NCBI GenBank assembly: GCA_903828235.1
Contig: CAIKLM010000010.1
Span: 20,342-84,341 of the forward strand
Length of the DNA: 64,000 nucleotides
Direction of reading: 5' to 3'
DNA from: an uncultured beta proteobacterium
GTDB taxonomy: Bacteria > Pseudomonadota > Gammaproteobacteria > Burkholderiales > Burkholderiaceae_C
The notes beneath the pieces were generated by a model that was not told the origin of the DNA, searched no databases, and worked only from the letters and a program-made list of their open reading frames with translations. Numbering within the stretch: position 1 is the stretch's first letter; every line of letters begins with the position of its first letter. Of the stretch, positions 51,341 to 60,519 are shown piece after piece. The position numbers and the translations under genes are program-made.

Positions 51341-54178
51341 ATGAGCCTCGCCGACCTGGATGCCGACGACTGGCCCGCGCTCAGCGCGCTGCTCGACGAG
51401 GCGCTGGCGCTGCCGCAGGCCGAGCGCGCCGGCTTCGTGGATGCGCTCGGCCCCGAGCACGCCGAGCGGCGCGAGACGCTGCGGGCGCTGCTGGCGCACG
51501 CGGCGCGCGTGGAGACCGGCGACTTCCTGGTGTCGCTGCCGGCCATCGCGCTGCCGCCGCAGGCGCTGCCCGGCGGCGTGGAGGCGGCTGCACAGCCTGC
51601 ACCCGGTGCCGAGGTCGGCCCGTACCGGCTGATCGAGGAACTCGGCAGCGGCGGCATGGGTGCCGTCTGGCTGGCCGAGCGCGCCGACGGCAGCCTCAAG
51701 CGCAAGGTGGCGCTGAAGCTGCCGCGCCTGAGCTGGGACCCGTCGTTCGCGCAGCGCAGCCTGCGCGAACGCGACATCCTGGCCGCGCTGGAGCACCCGC
51801 ACATCGCGCGGCTCTACGACGCCGGCGTCGACGCGCTGGGCCGGCCCTTCCTGGCCATGGAGCACGTGCGCGGCCAGCCGATCAATGCCTGGTGCGACGC
51901 GCGCCGCCTGCCGCTGGCCGCGCGGGTGGAGCTGCTGCGTCAGGTGGCCGACGCGGTGGCCTACGCGCACCGCCGGCTGGTGGTGCACCGGGACCTGAAG
52001 CCGTCCAACATCCTCGTCACCGACGACGGGCAGGTGCGGCTGCTGGACTTCGGCATCGCCCGGCTGCTCGGCGCCGAGGGCGCGCCTGCCGCCGAGCACA
52101 CGCTGGCCGCGCCGGCCTTCACCATCAACTACGCCAGCCCCGAGCAGCTGCAGGGGCAGCCGCTGTCGACCGCCACCGACATCTACTCGCTCGGCGTGGT
52201 GGCGCACGAGCTGCTGTGCGGCGCGCGCCCGTTCGACCACCTGCCCGAGCGCGGCGCAGCGCGGGTGCAGGCCATCCTCGCCACCGAACCCGGGCTGCCG
52301 AGCCGCCGCATGCCGGGGGCAGAGGCCGCCGCCGCCCGCGCCAGCACGCCGGCCGCGCTGCAGCGCTCGCTGCGCGGCGACCTCGACGCCATCCTGCTGC
52401 GCGCGCTGGCGCGCGAGCCCGAGCAGCGCTACCCGTCGGCCGAGGCGCTGGCCGACGACCTGCTGCGCTGGCGCGACGGCCGGGCGGTGTCGGCACAGCG
52501 CCCGCGGGCTGGCTACCTGCTGGGCAAGTTCGTGCGCCGGCACCGGCTGGCCGTGGGGGCCGGCACGGCCGCGGTGCTGGCGCTGGCGGTCACCGCCGGC
52601 GTGGCGGTGGTGCAGGGGCAGCAGGCGCGCGAGCAGGCGCAGCGCGCGCAGGCCTCGCGCGACTTCCTGCTCGACCTGTTCGGGCGCGCCGACCCCGACC
52701 TGCGCGCCGGGCGCGACGCCACGATGCGCGAGCAGCTGGAGCCGGCGGAGCGCGAGGCGGAGCGCCTGCCGCCCGAGCAGCGCCGCGAGGTGCTGGCCAC
52801 CGTGGCCGGGCTGTGGGAGAAGCTCGGCGACTTCCAGCGCGCCGGGCAGGTGCAGGCGCGGCTGACCGAGCTCTGGGCAGCCGAGCAGGCCCGCCGGCCG
52901 ACGCCCGCCGGCACCGCCGCCCTGGTGCAATCGCAGCTGCACGAGGCGCGCAGGGCGGTGCTGATGGAACGGCTCGACGCGGCAGAGCGCCACCTGCGCG
53001 CGGCCGAGCAGACGGCGCCCCGTGCCGGCTGGCCGCCGGCCGTGCGCGCGCTGGCCGACCTGCAGTGGGGCTACTTCGAGCTCTACGGCGGCCGCTCGTC
53101 GCCAGCGGTGAGCCACTTCGGGGCCGCGCTGGAGTGGGCCCGCGCGGGGGGCGACCCGCTGGTCGAGGCGCAGGCGCTCGCCGGCCTGCAGCGCGCGCAC
53201 GTCGCCCTGCGCCGGCCGGCCGAGGCCCTGGCCGCCCAGCGCGCGCTGGCCGAGCTGGTGGCGCAGGACCGGCTGCAGCAGCCGCAGGCGCGCCAGGACG
53301 CGCTGTTCCAGATGGCGACCACGCTGTTCCAGCTGGGGCGCTACGCCGAGGGCTGGCCGCTGGCCGAGCAGATGGCCGCCGGCGCCGATGCCCTGTACGG
53401 GCAGGCGCTGCGCGGGCAGCTGCGCACCCGGCTGCTGTGGCTGAAGTACGGCCTGCAGCTCGGCCGCAACGAGGCGATGAGCGCGTGGCTTCGCGCGCAC
53501 GAGCCGGACGCCGCGCAGCTGGCCGAGCTCCAGGCCGGCTACCCGGACTCCGACCTGACCGACTGGCACAGGCTCAGCGCGCGGGCGTGGGCCGTGGCGG
53601 GCGATGCCGGTCGCGCCGAGGCCGAGCTGCAGCGCGCGCGGCGGCAGGCCCAGCGCCTGCCGCCGGCAAGCCAGCGGGCCTGGCATGGGCCCCTCGAGAT
53701 CGGCGCGGCCCATGCGGCGCTGTCGCTGGGACAGCCGGCGCGCGCGCTGGCCCTGCTCGATCCCTTGTGGCCGGGCGCCGAGGCGCCCTCGCCAGCCGTG
53801 CGCCCCTACATCGGCCTGGCCCGCGGCGTGGCGCTGGCCCGCCTGCAGCGCCTGCCGGAGGCGCTGGAGTGGCTGCAGCGCGCGGAGCGCGACTTCGCCG
53901 CACTCGGAGACCCGCTGCCGCCCCAGGCCGCGCTGGTGCAGCTGAACCTCGCGCTGCTGGCGCTGCAGGACCGCGGGCCGGATGCAGCCGCACTCACGCG
54001 CCGGCTCGACGCCGCGGCCCGCTCGCTGCCGGTGGCCTACGGGCCCGATCACCCCGCCGCGCGGCTGGTGCAGGTCCTGGCCGGCGCGGCCAGGGCTGCC
54101 GACGCCTCGGGCGCCGAGAGTCCCTCAGCAGCGCTCAGGCGGGTGGCCGGCGCGCATCGTCACCCACTCTTCTTCTAG
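51341..54178 (+). CDS. Membrane Ser/Thr protein kinase with TPR-like C-terminal region
   Basis: A 945-residue protein. A helical N-terminal region (1-60) precedes the kinase domain (about 94-375): GSGGMGAVWLAE near 102-113, catalytic K126 in KVALKLPR, HRDLKPSNILV near 216-226 and DFGIARLL near 236-243. These are complete Hanks-type motifs with an RD arginine. One membrane helix lies near 403-425 (AVLALAVTAGVAVV). The C-terminal ~500 residues are helical TPR-like repeats, probably periplasmic. The kinase is likely active. ATG 51341 is the start nearest the conserved region. The small gene 54188 follows after 9 bases. Confidence 0.9.
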   Translation: MSLADLDADDWPALSALLDEALALPQAERAGFVDALGPEHAERRETLRALLAHAARVETGDFLVSLPAIALPPQALPGGVEAAAQPAPGAEVGPYRLIEELGSGGMGAVWLAERADGSLKRKVALKLPRLSWDPSFAQRSLRERDILAALEHPHIARLYDAGVDALGRPFLAMEHVRGQPINAWCDARRLPLAARVELLRQVADAVAYAHRRLVVHRDLKPSNILVTDDGQVRLLDFGIARLLGAEGAPAAEHTLAAPAFTINYASPEQLQGQPLSTATDIYSLGVVAHELLCGARPFDHLPERGAARVQAILATEPGLPSRRMPGAEAAAARASTPAALQRSLRGDLDAILLRALAREPEQRYPSAEALADDLLRWRDGRAVSAQRPRAGYLLGKFVRRHRLAVGAGTAAVLALAVTAGVAVVQGQQAREQAQRAQASRDFLLDLFGRADPDLRAGRDATMREQLEPAEREAERLPPEQRREVLATVAGLWEKLGDFQRAGQVQARLTELWAAEQARRPTPAGTAALVQSQLHEARRAVLMERLDAAERHLRAAEQTAPRAGWPPAVRALADLQWGYFELYGGRSSPAVSHFGAALEWARAGGDPLVEAQALAGLQRAHVALRRPAEALAAQRALAELVAQDRLQQPQARQDALFQMATTLFQLGRYAEGWPLAEQMAAGADALYGQALRGQLRTRLLWLKYGLQLGRNEAMSAWLRAHEPDAAQLAELQAGYPDSDLTDWHRLSARAWAVAGDAGRAEAELQRARRQAQRLPPASQRAWHGPLEIGAAHAALSLGQPARALALLDPLWPGAEAPSPAVRPYIGLARGVALARLQRLPEALEWLQRAERDFAALGDPLPPQAALVQLNLALLALQDRGPDAAALTRRLDAAARSLPVAYGPDHPAARLVQVLAGAARAADASGAESPSAALRRVAGAHRHPLFF

Positions 54179-54187
54179 GAGGCAGAC

Positions 54188-54568
54188 ATGAAGGTATTCG
54201 TGAGCAAGGTCGGATCGGTTCGCTTCGAGTACCCCCCGAGCGCGCATGACCTCGCGATCGATGTCGAAGACACCGGCATCCGGAACGACGTCCCCCCCGG
54301 CAGCGGGTTCTATCTCGACGTGCTGAAGGCCGATCCCTCGGCACCCGGCGGTGATCTGGTGATTCGCTTCACCGCGGATTCGGGCGACTCCGCCGGCTGG
54401 CATAAGCTGGCGGCGGCGCTGGAGGACGCGCTGAAGCGCCTGAACGCGATGGGCGTTCACGACCGCACGATCGACATCCGCTTGCCGCACGACGCATTCG
54501 GAGGCGATCGGGACCCTGGCACCGATGTCCGAAACCCGACGGGGGGCGGCGGACCGGCAATCATTTGA
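54188..54568 (+). CDS. Small protein of unknown function downstream of the kinase
   Basis: A 126-residue soluble protein with SD AGGAGG 5 bases before ATG. The sequence has an alternating strand pattern (KVFVSKVGSVRFEYPPSAHD; LVIRFTADSGDSAGWHKL), a helix AALEDALKRLNAMG, and a Gly/Pro-rich tail. No family was recognised. It lies 9 bases after the kinase stop, so it is probably translated from the same mRNA and may be a substrate or partner of the kinase. Confidence 0.7.
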   Translation: MKVFVSKVGSVRFEYPPSAHDLAIDVEDTGIRNDVPPGSGFYLDVLKADPSAPGGDLVIRFTADSGDSAGWHKLAAALEDALKRLNAMGVHDRTIDIRLPHDAFGGDRDPGTDVRNPTGGGGPAII

Positions 54569-54618
54569 GCGGCCGGGTCGGGGCGTTGGCGAGGCCCTGA
54601 GCGTGGCCGAGGCCCCGC

Positions 54619-55500
54619 TCACGCCGCGCGAGACGAGAGGCGCTGCACCCACGCCCCGGCGGCCGCCAGCACCAGGCCCACGGCGGCCCCGGTGGCGATG
54701 TCGGCGGCCATGCCCAGCGCCCAGTGCGGCGCCTGGAAGTGGACGAGGTGCGTGAAGATGCCGCCGGCCACCGCCAGCATGGCCACCATGCCGATCGGCC
54801 CCAGCGCGCCCAGGATACGGGGTGCCGCGCGGACGATCCACCGGCCCGTCGCCTGCCGCGCGGGCCGGGGCGAGCGGGCCAGGGCCAGGCCCATGTCGTC
54901 CAGGCGCACCAGCGCGGCGATGAGCCCGTAGATGCCCACGGTCATCACCACGCTCATGGCGACGAGCACGACCAGCTTCTGCTCGAAGGGCGCCTGCGCG
55001 GCCACGGTGAGCGAGATGACCAGGATCTCCAGGCTCAGGACGATGTCCGTGACGATGGCGCCGCGGATGCGCTGCTCGTCGGTCAGCGGGGCCTCCTGCG
55101 GGCCGCTGTGCCAGCCCAGGCGCTCCAGCACCGCCTTGCCGCCCTCGAAGGCCAGGTACAGGCCGCCGGCGACCAGCGCCAGCTGGATGCCCAGCGGGAA
55201 CAGCGCGTCGACCGCCAGCACCAGCACGATCAGCCACAGCTTGTTCAGCGCGCTGGCCCGGAAGATGCGCCATATGGCCGGCAGTTCCTGGGCCGGCGAC
55301 ACGCCGGTCATCTTCGACGCACCGACGGCCAGGTCGTCGGCCGCAATGCCGGCGGTCTTGGCGGCGGCACGGCCGGTCATGAGGGCCACGTCGTCGGCAG
55401 CGGCGGCGAGCTTCAGTCCCTGGGCGGCCACGTCGTCGGCTGCGGCAGCCGCCAGCTTGGCCACGTTGCGGAAGACGGCGAAGAAGGCGGAGGTGGGCAT
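54619..55500 (-). CDS. DUF808 (YedI-like) inner-membrane protein
   Basis: A 293-residue polytopic protein. The family hallmarks are the repeated DDVAA/DDVALMTGRAAAKTAGIAADD segment at the N-terminus and the alternating helices (LWLIVLVLAVDALFPLGIQL; RGAIVTDIVLSLEILVISL; VVMTVGIYGLIAALVRLDDM; APHWALGMAADIATGAAVGL). Function unknown. ATG 55500 is preferred over the upstream in-frame start at 55530 because MPTSAFFAVFRNVAKL is the natural N-terminus of the family. Confidence 0.85.
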   Translation of the reverse strand: MPTSAFFAVFRNVAKLAAAAADDVAAQGLKLAAAADDVALMTGRAAAKTAGIAADDLAVGASKMTGVSPAQELPAIWRIFRASALNKLWLIVLVLAVDALFPLGIQLALVAGGLYLAFEGGKAVLERLGWHSGPQEAPLTDEQRIRGAIVTDIVLSLEILVISLTVAAQAPFEQKLVVLVAMSVVMTVGIYGLIAALVRLDDMGLALARSPRPARQATGRWIVRAAPRILGALGPIGMVAMLAVAGGIFTHLVHFQAPHWALGMAADIATGAAVGLVLAAAGAWVQRLSSRAA

Positions 55501-55865
55501 GGTGGCGGCGATGATGCCCCGAAGACACACTCCCGTGCTGGAACTGCGGCACTGGGGCGCCGAGGATCACCGCGGCCCACGGCGAGGGCCAAGGCACGGT
55601 GCGGCGAGGCGAGGTGCGGCGCGGCAGGGATCCGGGCGACGCCCCAGGGCCGGCAGTCCCGTCGACGGCCTTTGGCGATCCAGGCTTGCTCCGGCCCGCA
55701 ACAGCCGTGAACGGCACCCCGCGAGCCACCCGGCGACCGGGCGTCATGTGCGCCGGCGAGCAAGCGGTTTCGGAGGCGCTCGCCACTCAGCGAACCAACC
55801 CTGGCGTCTGCCAGCCGTCTCGGGCGGGCGCCCGCCCAAGCAGCCCACCTGCCGGCTCGCTGCCG
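55501..55865. other. Gap between DUF808 gene and metal cluster
   Basis: 365 bases between two minus-strand genes. No frame in it has a domain or an SD; the open frames that cross it are Arg/Ala-rich shadows. Part of it is the 5' region of the DUF808 gene; repeated GGCGAGG/GGTGCGGCG runs near 55600-55625 are simple local repeats. No clear terminator was seen after the metal cluster. Confidence 0.4.
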
Positions 55866-56258
55866 CTACTTGAGCGTCACGCGCAACTGCTCCGCCCCCT
55901 GGCCCGGCAGCGTCAGGCGAAGCACGGCCTTGGTGCCGGCAGGCACCCGGGCACTGGCCACCATCTTGTTGCCCCCGGCCGCCGTGAAGCGGGCGCTGGA
56001 CTTCTGCGTGCCCGCCAGCAGCGTGGCTTCGAGCTGGGCACCCTGGGCCGGCACGGGCTTGCCGGTGGCGTCGCTCAGGTAGGCGATCAGCTCACCCTCG
56101 GTGCGCACCAGTTCCACTGGATTGTGCGAGGCGGTTTCGCCCAGCACGCCGCCGTGCAGCGGCTTGACCGCGCCGTGCGCGACAACCGCCGCGGTGGCCA
56201 CGGCCAGCAGGGCGCCCAGCAGGGCCGAGCGCCGTGTGGCCCGGTTCAGCGTCTTCAT
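55866..56258 (-). CDS. Small exported protein of the metal cluster
   Basis: A 130-residue protein with a signal peptide (ALLGALLAVATAAVVAHGAV) and a short beta-rich mature part (GKPVPAQGAQLEATLLAGTQ; AKVLRLTLPG-type end). No metal-binding Cys is present and only two His are in the mature part. It is the last gene of the efflux cluster, 14 bases after the RND pump stop, with an SD AAGGAG. Role unknown; perhaps a periplasmic accessory. Confidence 0.7.
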   Translation of the reverse strand: MKTLNRATRRSALLGALLAVATAAVVAHGAVKPLHGGVLGETASHNPVELVRTEGELIAYLSDATGKPVPAQGAQLEATLLAGTQKSSARFTAAGGNKMVASARVPAGTKAVLRLTLPGQGAEQLRVTLK

Positions 56259-56272
56259 CACCCACTCCTTCT

Positions 56273-59200
56273 TCAGTAGACCTCGTCGTCGCCCTGCGCC
56301 AGCAGCCGCTCCAGCGGCGGCTGCCCGTAGCGCCAGAACATCAGCGGCGTCAGCCAGCTGTCCAGCAGCGTGCTGCTGACCAGCCCGCCGAAGATCACCA
56401 CCGCCACCGGGTGCAGGATCTCCTTGCCCGGCGCGTCGGCCGCCAGCAGCAGCGGCACCAGCGCGAGCGCGGCCACCAGGGCCGTCATCAGCACCGGCGT
56501 CAGCCGCTCCAGCGAGCCGCGCACGATCATGGGTTGGCCGAAGCGCTCGCCCTCGTGCTTGCACAGGTTGATGTAGTGGCTGACCTTGAGGATGCCGTTG
56601 CGCGTGGCAATGCCGGTCAGCGTGACGAAGCCCACCAGCGAGGCCACCGACAGCGTCACGCCCGCGATCCACATCGCGATCACGCTGCCGATCAGCGCCA
56701 TCGGGATGTTGGCCATGATCAGGGCCGCCAGCACGGCCGATCGGTAGCGGCTGTACAGCACCATGAAGATCAGCGCCAGCGAGACGGCGCCCAGCAGCGC
56801 GATCAGCCGCATCGCCTCTTCCTGCGCCTGGAACTGGCCTTCGAGGCTGACGAAGGTGCCGGGCGGCAGCGGCGTCGACGCGATCAGCGCGCGGATCTCG
56901 GCCACCACGCGCGCCATGTCCGAACCGTCGGTGTTGGCCTGCACGATGATGCGGCGCCGGCCGTTCTCGCGGCCGATCTGGTTGGGCCCGTCGCCCTCCT
57001 CGATGGTGGCCAACTGCGTCAGCGGCACGCGGCCGCGCGGCGTCTCGATCATCAGCGCCGCCAGGCCCTGTGCGTCGCGCGCGCCGTCGGGCAGGCGCAG
57101 CACCAGATCGAAGCGGCGCGCGCCATCGATCACCTGCGCCACGGTCTCGCCCTGGTTCAGCGCCTGCAGCAGCGACAGCAGCTCGCCCGGGGCCAGGCCC
57201 CAGGCCGCGGCGCGCACCGGGTCCAGCCGCACCGTCAGCTGCGGGATCAGCGCCTGCTTCTCGATCTGCAGGTCCGTCAGGCCCGGCACGAGCGCGAGCC
57301 GGGTGCGCAGCGCCTCGGCCTGGCCACGCAGCGTGTCGAGGTCGTCGCCGAAGATCTTCAGCGCGATCTGCGCACGCACGCCCGAGAGCAGGTGGTCCAG
57401 CCGGTGCGAGATGGGCTGGCCCACGGTGATGGCCGCCGGCAGCGGCGCCAGCCGGGCGCGGATGTCGGCCAGCACCTCGTCGGCGCTGCGCTTCAGGCCC
57501 ACGTCCAGCTCGCTGTAGTGCACGCCCTCGGCGTGCTCGTCCAGCTCGGCGCGGCCGCTGCGGCGGCCGACGTGGTCGACCTCGGGCACCTCCAGCAGCA
57601 GCCGTTCGGCCAAGCTGCCGATGCGGTTGGATTCGGCCAGCGCCGTGCCGGGCTGCAGCAGCAGGTTGATCGTCAGCGTGCCTTCGTTGAACGCGGGCAG
57701 GAAGGCGCGCGCAAAGAAGGGCACGGTGGCCGCCGCGGCCAGCAGCACGATCACGGCCGCGCCGAGGATCGTGCGGGTGTGGGCGAACGACGCGTCCAGC
57801 AGCCGCTGCTGGCCGCGCTTGAGCGTGCGCACCAGCGGCGAGTCGCCGCGCTCCAGCAGCTTCATGCGCGGCAGGAGCACGCAGCACATGGCCGGCGTCA
57901 CGGTGAGCGCCACCACCAGGCTGGCCAGGATGGCCGCGATGTAGGCCACGCCCAGCGGCGCGAACAGCCGGCCCTCGATGCCGGGCAGCGCGAACAGCGG
58001 CACGAACACCAGCACCACGATCAAGGTGGCCACCACCACGCCCGAGCGCACCTCGTTGCAGGCGGCGGCGATCACCCGCAGCAGCTCGGCCGCGCCCTGC
58101 GGCCGGTGCTGGCGCAGCCGGCGCAGCACGTTCTCCACGTCCACCAGCGCGTCGTCCACCAGCTCGCCGACGGCGATGGCCAGGCCACCCAGGGTCATCA
58201 CGTTGATCGACAGGCCGAGCGCGTGGAACACGAGGGCCGTCACCGCCAGCGACAGCGGGATCGCGGTGAGCGAGATCACCGTGGTGCGCACGTTCAGCAG
58301 AAAGAGGAACAGCACGATGGCGACCAGGATCGCGCCGTCGCGCAGCGCCTCGCGCACGTTGCTCACCGAGGCCTCGATGAAGTCGGCCTGGCGGAACGAG
58401 ACCTCGGGCGCCGACAGGCCCGGCGGCAGCGTGCGCGCCAGGGCGGCCAGCGCGGACTCGACCTCGCGCGTCAGCGCGATCGAGTCCGCGCCGGGTTGCT
58501 TCTGCACGCTGACGATGACGGCCGGCTGCCCGTTCAGCCCCGCGTCGCCCCGCTTGAAGGCCGGCGCGAAGCGCACGCCCGCCACCTGCTCCAGCAGCAC
58601 CGGCGGCTGGCCGTTGCGCTGCACCGGCAGGCGCTGCAGGTCCTCGAGCCGCGTGCTGCGGCCGACGTGGCGGATCAGCACCTCGCGCGCGTTCTGCTCG
58701 AGAAAGCCGCCGCTGCTGTTGCCGGCAAAGCCGCGCAGCGCGGACTCGAGCGCCGAGAAGCTGACGCCCAGCTGCGCCATGCGCGCCGGGTCGGGCTCGA
58801 CGCGGAACTGCCGCACCTCGCCGCCGATCGGGATGACCTGTGCCACGCCGGGAATCGACAGCAGGCGCGGGCGCAGCACGAAGTCGGCGTACTCGCGCAC
58901 CTGCATCGCGCTCACCCGGGCCGGGTCGGCCGGCAGCGCCACGAGCATGATCTCGCCCATCACCGAGGCCACCGGGCCCAGGCTGGGGTTGAGCCCCGGC
59001 GGCAGTTGCTCGCGCGCCGCGGCCAGCCGCTCGGCCACGAGCTGGCGGTTGCGGTAGACCTCGCTGCCCCACGCGAACTCGGCGTACACGACCGACAGGC
59101 CCACGCCCGACACCGAGCGCACGCGCGTGACGCCGGGCATGCCGTTGAGCGCGGCCTCGATCGGGAAGGTGACGAGCTGCTCCACCTCTTCCGGTGCCAT

Positions 59201-59365
59201 GCCGCCCGCTTCGGTCATCACGGTGACCGTGGGCTTGTCGAGGTCGGGGAAGACGTCGACCGGCGTGCGCGACGCGGTCCAGGCCCCCAGGCCCATCAGC
59301 AGCGCCGCGAAGGCGAGCACGAACAGGCGCTGCTCGAGGCTGCGGCGCACGATCCAGGCCCACAT
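56273..59365 (-). CDS. Heavy-metal efflux RND pump (CzcA/CusA family)
   Basis: A 1,030-residue inner-membrane antiporter of full HME-RND length. N-terminal helix (LFVLAFAALLMGLGAWTASR), PDLDKPTVTVMTEAGGM porter segment, and the TM4 proton-relay block near residue 400, GELVDDALVDVENVLRRL. That block keeps one Asp and the Glu of the CzcA/CusA relay, but the first CzcA-type Asp is replaced by Ala and a further Asp pair is added (VDDALVDVE), so it belongs to neither the classic Czc nor Cus type. It would export metal or small toxic ions from periplasm or cytoplasm with the adaptor upstream and a TolC-like channel. Substrate unresolved. Confidence 0.93.
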   Translation of the reverse strand: MWAWIVRRSLEQRLFVLAFAALLMGLGAWTASRTPVDVFPDLDKPTVTVMTEAGGMAPEEVEQLVTFPIEAALNGMPGVTRVRSVSGVGLSVVYAEFAWGSEVYRNRQLVAERLAAAREQLPPGLNPSLGPVASVMGEIMLVALPADPARVSAMQVREYADFVLRPRLLSIPGVAQVIPIGGEVRQFRVEPDPARMAQLGVSFSALESALRGFAGNSSGGFLEQNAREVLIRHVGRSTRLEDLQRLPVQRNGQPPVLLEQVAGVRFAPAFKRGDAGLNGQPAVIVSVQKQPGADSIALTREVESALAALARTLPPGLSAPEVSFRQADFIEASVSNVREALRDGAILVAIVLFLFLLNVRTTVISLTAIPLSLAVTALVFHALGLSINVMTLGGLAIAVGELVDDALVDVENVLRRLRQHRPQGAAELLRVIAAACNEVRSGVVVATLIVVLVFVPLFALPGIEGRLFAPLGVAYIAAILASLVVALTVTPAMCCVLLPRMKLLERGDSPLVRTLKRGQQRLLDASFAHTRTILGAAVIVLLAAAATVPFFARAFLPAFNEGTLTINLLLQPGTALAESNRIGSLAERLLLEVPEVDHVGRRSGRAELDEHAEGVHYSELDVGLKRSADEVLADIRARLAPLPAAITVGQPISHRLDHLLSGVRAQIALKIFGDDLDTLRGQAEALRTRLALVPGLTDLQIEKQALIPQLTVRLDPVRAAAWGLAPGELLSLLQALNQGETVAQVIDGARRFDLVLRLPDGARDAQGLAALMIETPRGRVPLTQLATIEEGDGPNQIGRENGRRRIIVQANTDGSDMARVVAEIRALIASTPLPPGTFVSLEGQFQAQEEAMRLIALLGAVSLALIFMVLYSRYRSAVLAALIMANIPMALIGSVIAMWIAGVTLSVASLVGFVTLTGIATRNGILKVSHYINLCKHEGERFGQPMIVRGSLERLTPVLMTALVAALALVPLLLAADAPGKEILHPVAVVIFGGLVSSTLLDSWLTPLMFWRYGQPPLERLLAQGDDEVY

Positions 59366-59377
59366 GGCGGCGCCCCT

Positions 59378-60508
59378 TCAGCGCACCTGGGCCAGCAGCG
59401 CCGCGCCCTGGGTGACGACGCGGTCGCCTTCGGCCAGGCCGGTGACGACGACGTGGCGCCCATCCAGCGGCTGCACCTGCACCGGTACCGGCGCGAACAG
59501 CTCGGCGCGTTCGTGGCGCCAGACCGCGGGCTCGTTGGCGGCGTTGCGCACCAGCGCGGCGGCGGGCAGCACGAAGCCCGTGAGCCGCTCGCCAGTCTGC
59601 ACCAGCACGCGCACCGGTTGGTGCAGCGCCAGCACCGGCGCGGCCTCGCCGGCCCTGGGCTGCGGGCGCAGCAGCAGCGGCAGCAGGCCGTCGCGCAGCG
59701 CCACGGCACGGCCGACCACCACGAGCGGCGTGGCGCTGCCGTCGGCCAGCTCGGCGCCCTGCAGCCCGGCGGCGAGCCGCGCGTCGGCCACGCGGGCCTC
59801 GATGAGCAGACGGCTGGGCTCGACGATCTCGAACAGCGGCGTGCCCGCCTCGACCACCTGGCCCGCGCCCGCCGCCACGCGGGCCACCACACCGGCCACC
59901 GGTGCGCGCAGCGCCTCGGCACGGGCGCCCTGGACGAGCGCCTCGCGGCGCTGGCGCAGGCCGTCGAGCTCGACCTGCAGCGCCTCGGCCTCGCGCCGCG
60001 GCACGGTCGCGGCCAGCTCCTTCGCCCGCGCCAGCTGGCGCTCGACGAGCCCGGCGCGCAGCGCCAGCTCGGCCAGCTCGGCCTCGCGCTGGGCGCGCTC
60101 GGCCGCCGGCAGCACGGGTTCGAGCAGCGCCAGCACCTGGCCCCGCTGCACCCGCTGGCCCGGCAGGGGCAGGCCCGCGGCCGGCGCGTCGATGCGTCCG
60201 GCCTGCGTGGCCTGCACCTGGCCGCTGCTGCGAGGGTCGGCCACCACCTCGGCCAGCAGCTCCAGCCGGCGCGGCACAGTCTGCTCACGGGCCGGCAGCG
60301 TGCGCAGCGCCAGGCGGCGCTGGGCCGACTTGGGCAGGAACACCCGTCCGTCGGGCAGGCGCAGGGCGCGCTCGGCGCTGATTGGCGCGGTGGCGGCCAA
60401 GGGCGCAGATGCGGCGGGCGCAGGCGTGGCGGGCGCGCCCGGGCTGGCGGCCAGCAGCGGGATCGGGCCGAGCAGGGCAACCAGCGGCAGGGGCCGCAAG
60501 GCTCGCAA
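59378..60508 (-). CDS. RND efflux periplasmic adaptor (CusB/CzcB-like)
   Basis: A 376-residue adaptor from TTG 60508. A signal-like segment (LVALLGPIPLLAAS) is followed by VFLPKSAQRRLALRTLPARE, a lipoyl half (GRIDAPAAGLPLPGQRVQRG), a coiled-coil hairpin rich in Arg/Glu (about 150-205), a second lipoyl half (APVAGVVARVAAGAGQVVEA), and a beta-barrel and proximal domain ending VVVTGLAEGDRVVTQGAALL. The start is uncertain: ATG 60586 is in frame but would overlap the upstream gene by 67 bases. It bridges the RND pump and the outer-membrane channel. Confidence 0.85.
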   Translation of the reverse strand: MRALRPLPLVALLGPIPLLAASPGAPATPAPAASAPLAATAPISAERALRLPDGRVFLPKSAQRRLALRTLPAREQTVPRRLELLAEVVADPRSSGQVQATQAGRIDAPAAGLPLPGQRVQRGQVLALLEPVLPAAERAQREAELAELALRAGLVERQLARAKELAATVPRREAEALQVELDGLRQRREALVQGARAEALRAPVAGVVARVAAGAGQVVEAGTPLFEIVEPSRLLIEARVADARLAAGLQGAELADGSATPLVVVGRAVALRDGLLPLLLRPQPRAGEAAPVLALHQPVRVLVQTGERLTGFVLPAAALVRNAANEPAVWRHERAELFAPVPVQVQPLDGRHVVVTGLAEGDRVVTQGAALLAQVR

Positions 60509-60519
60509 GAGGCGGGTGC

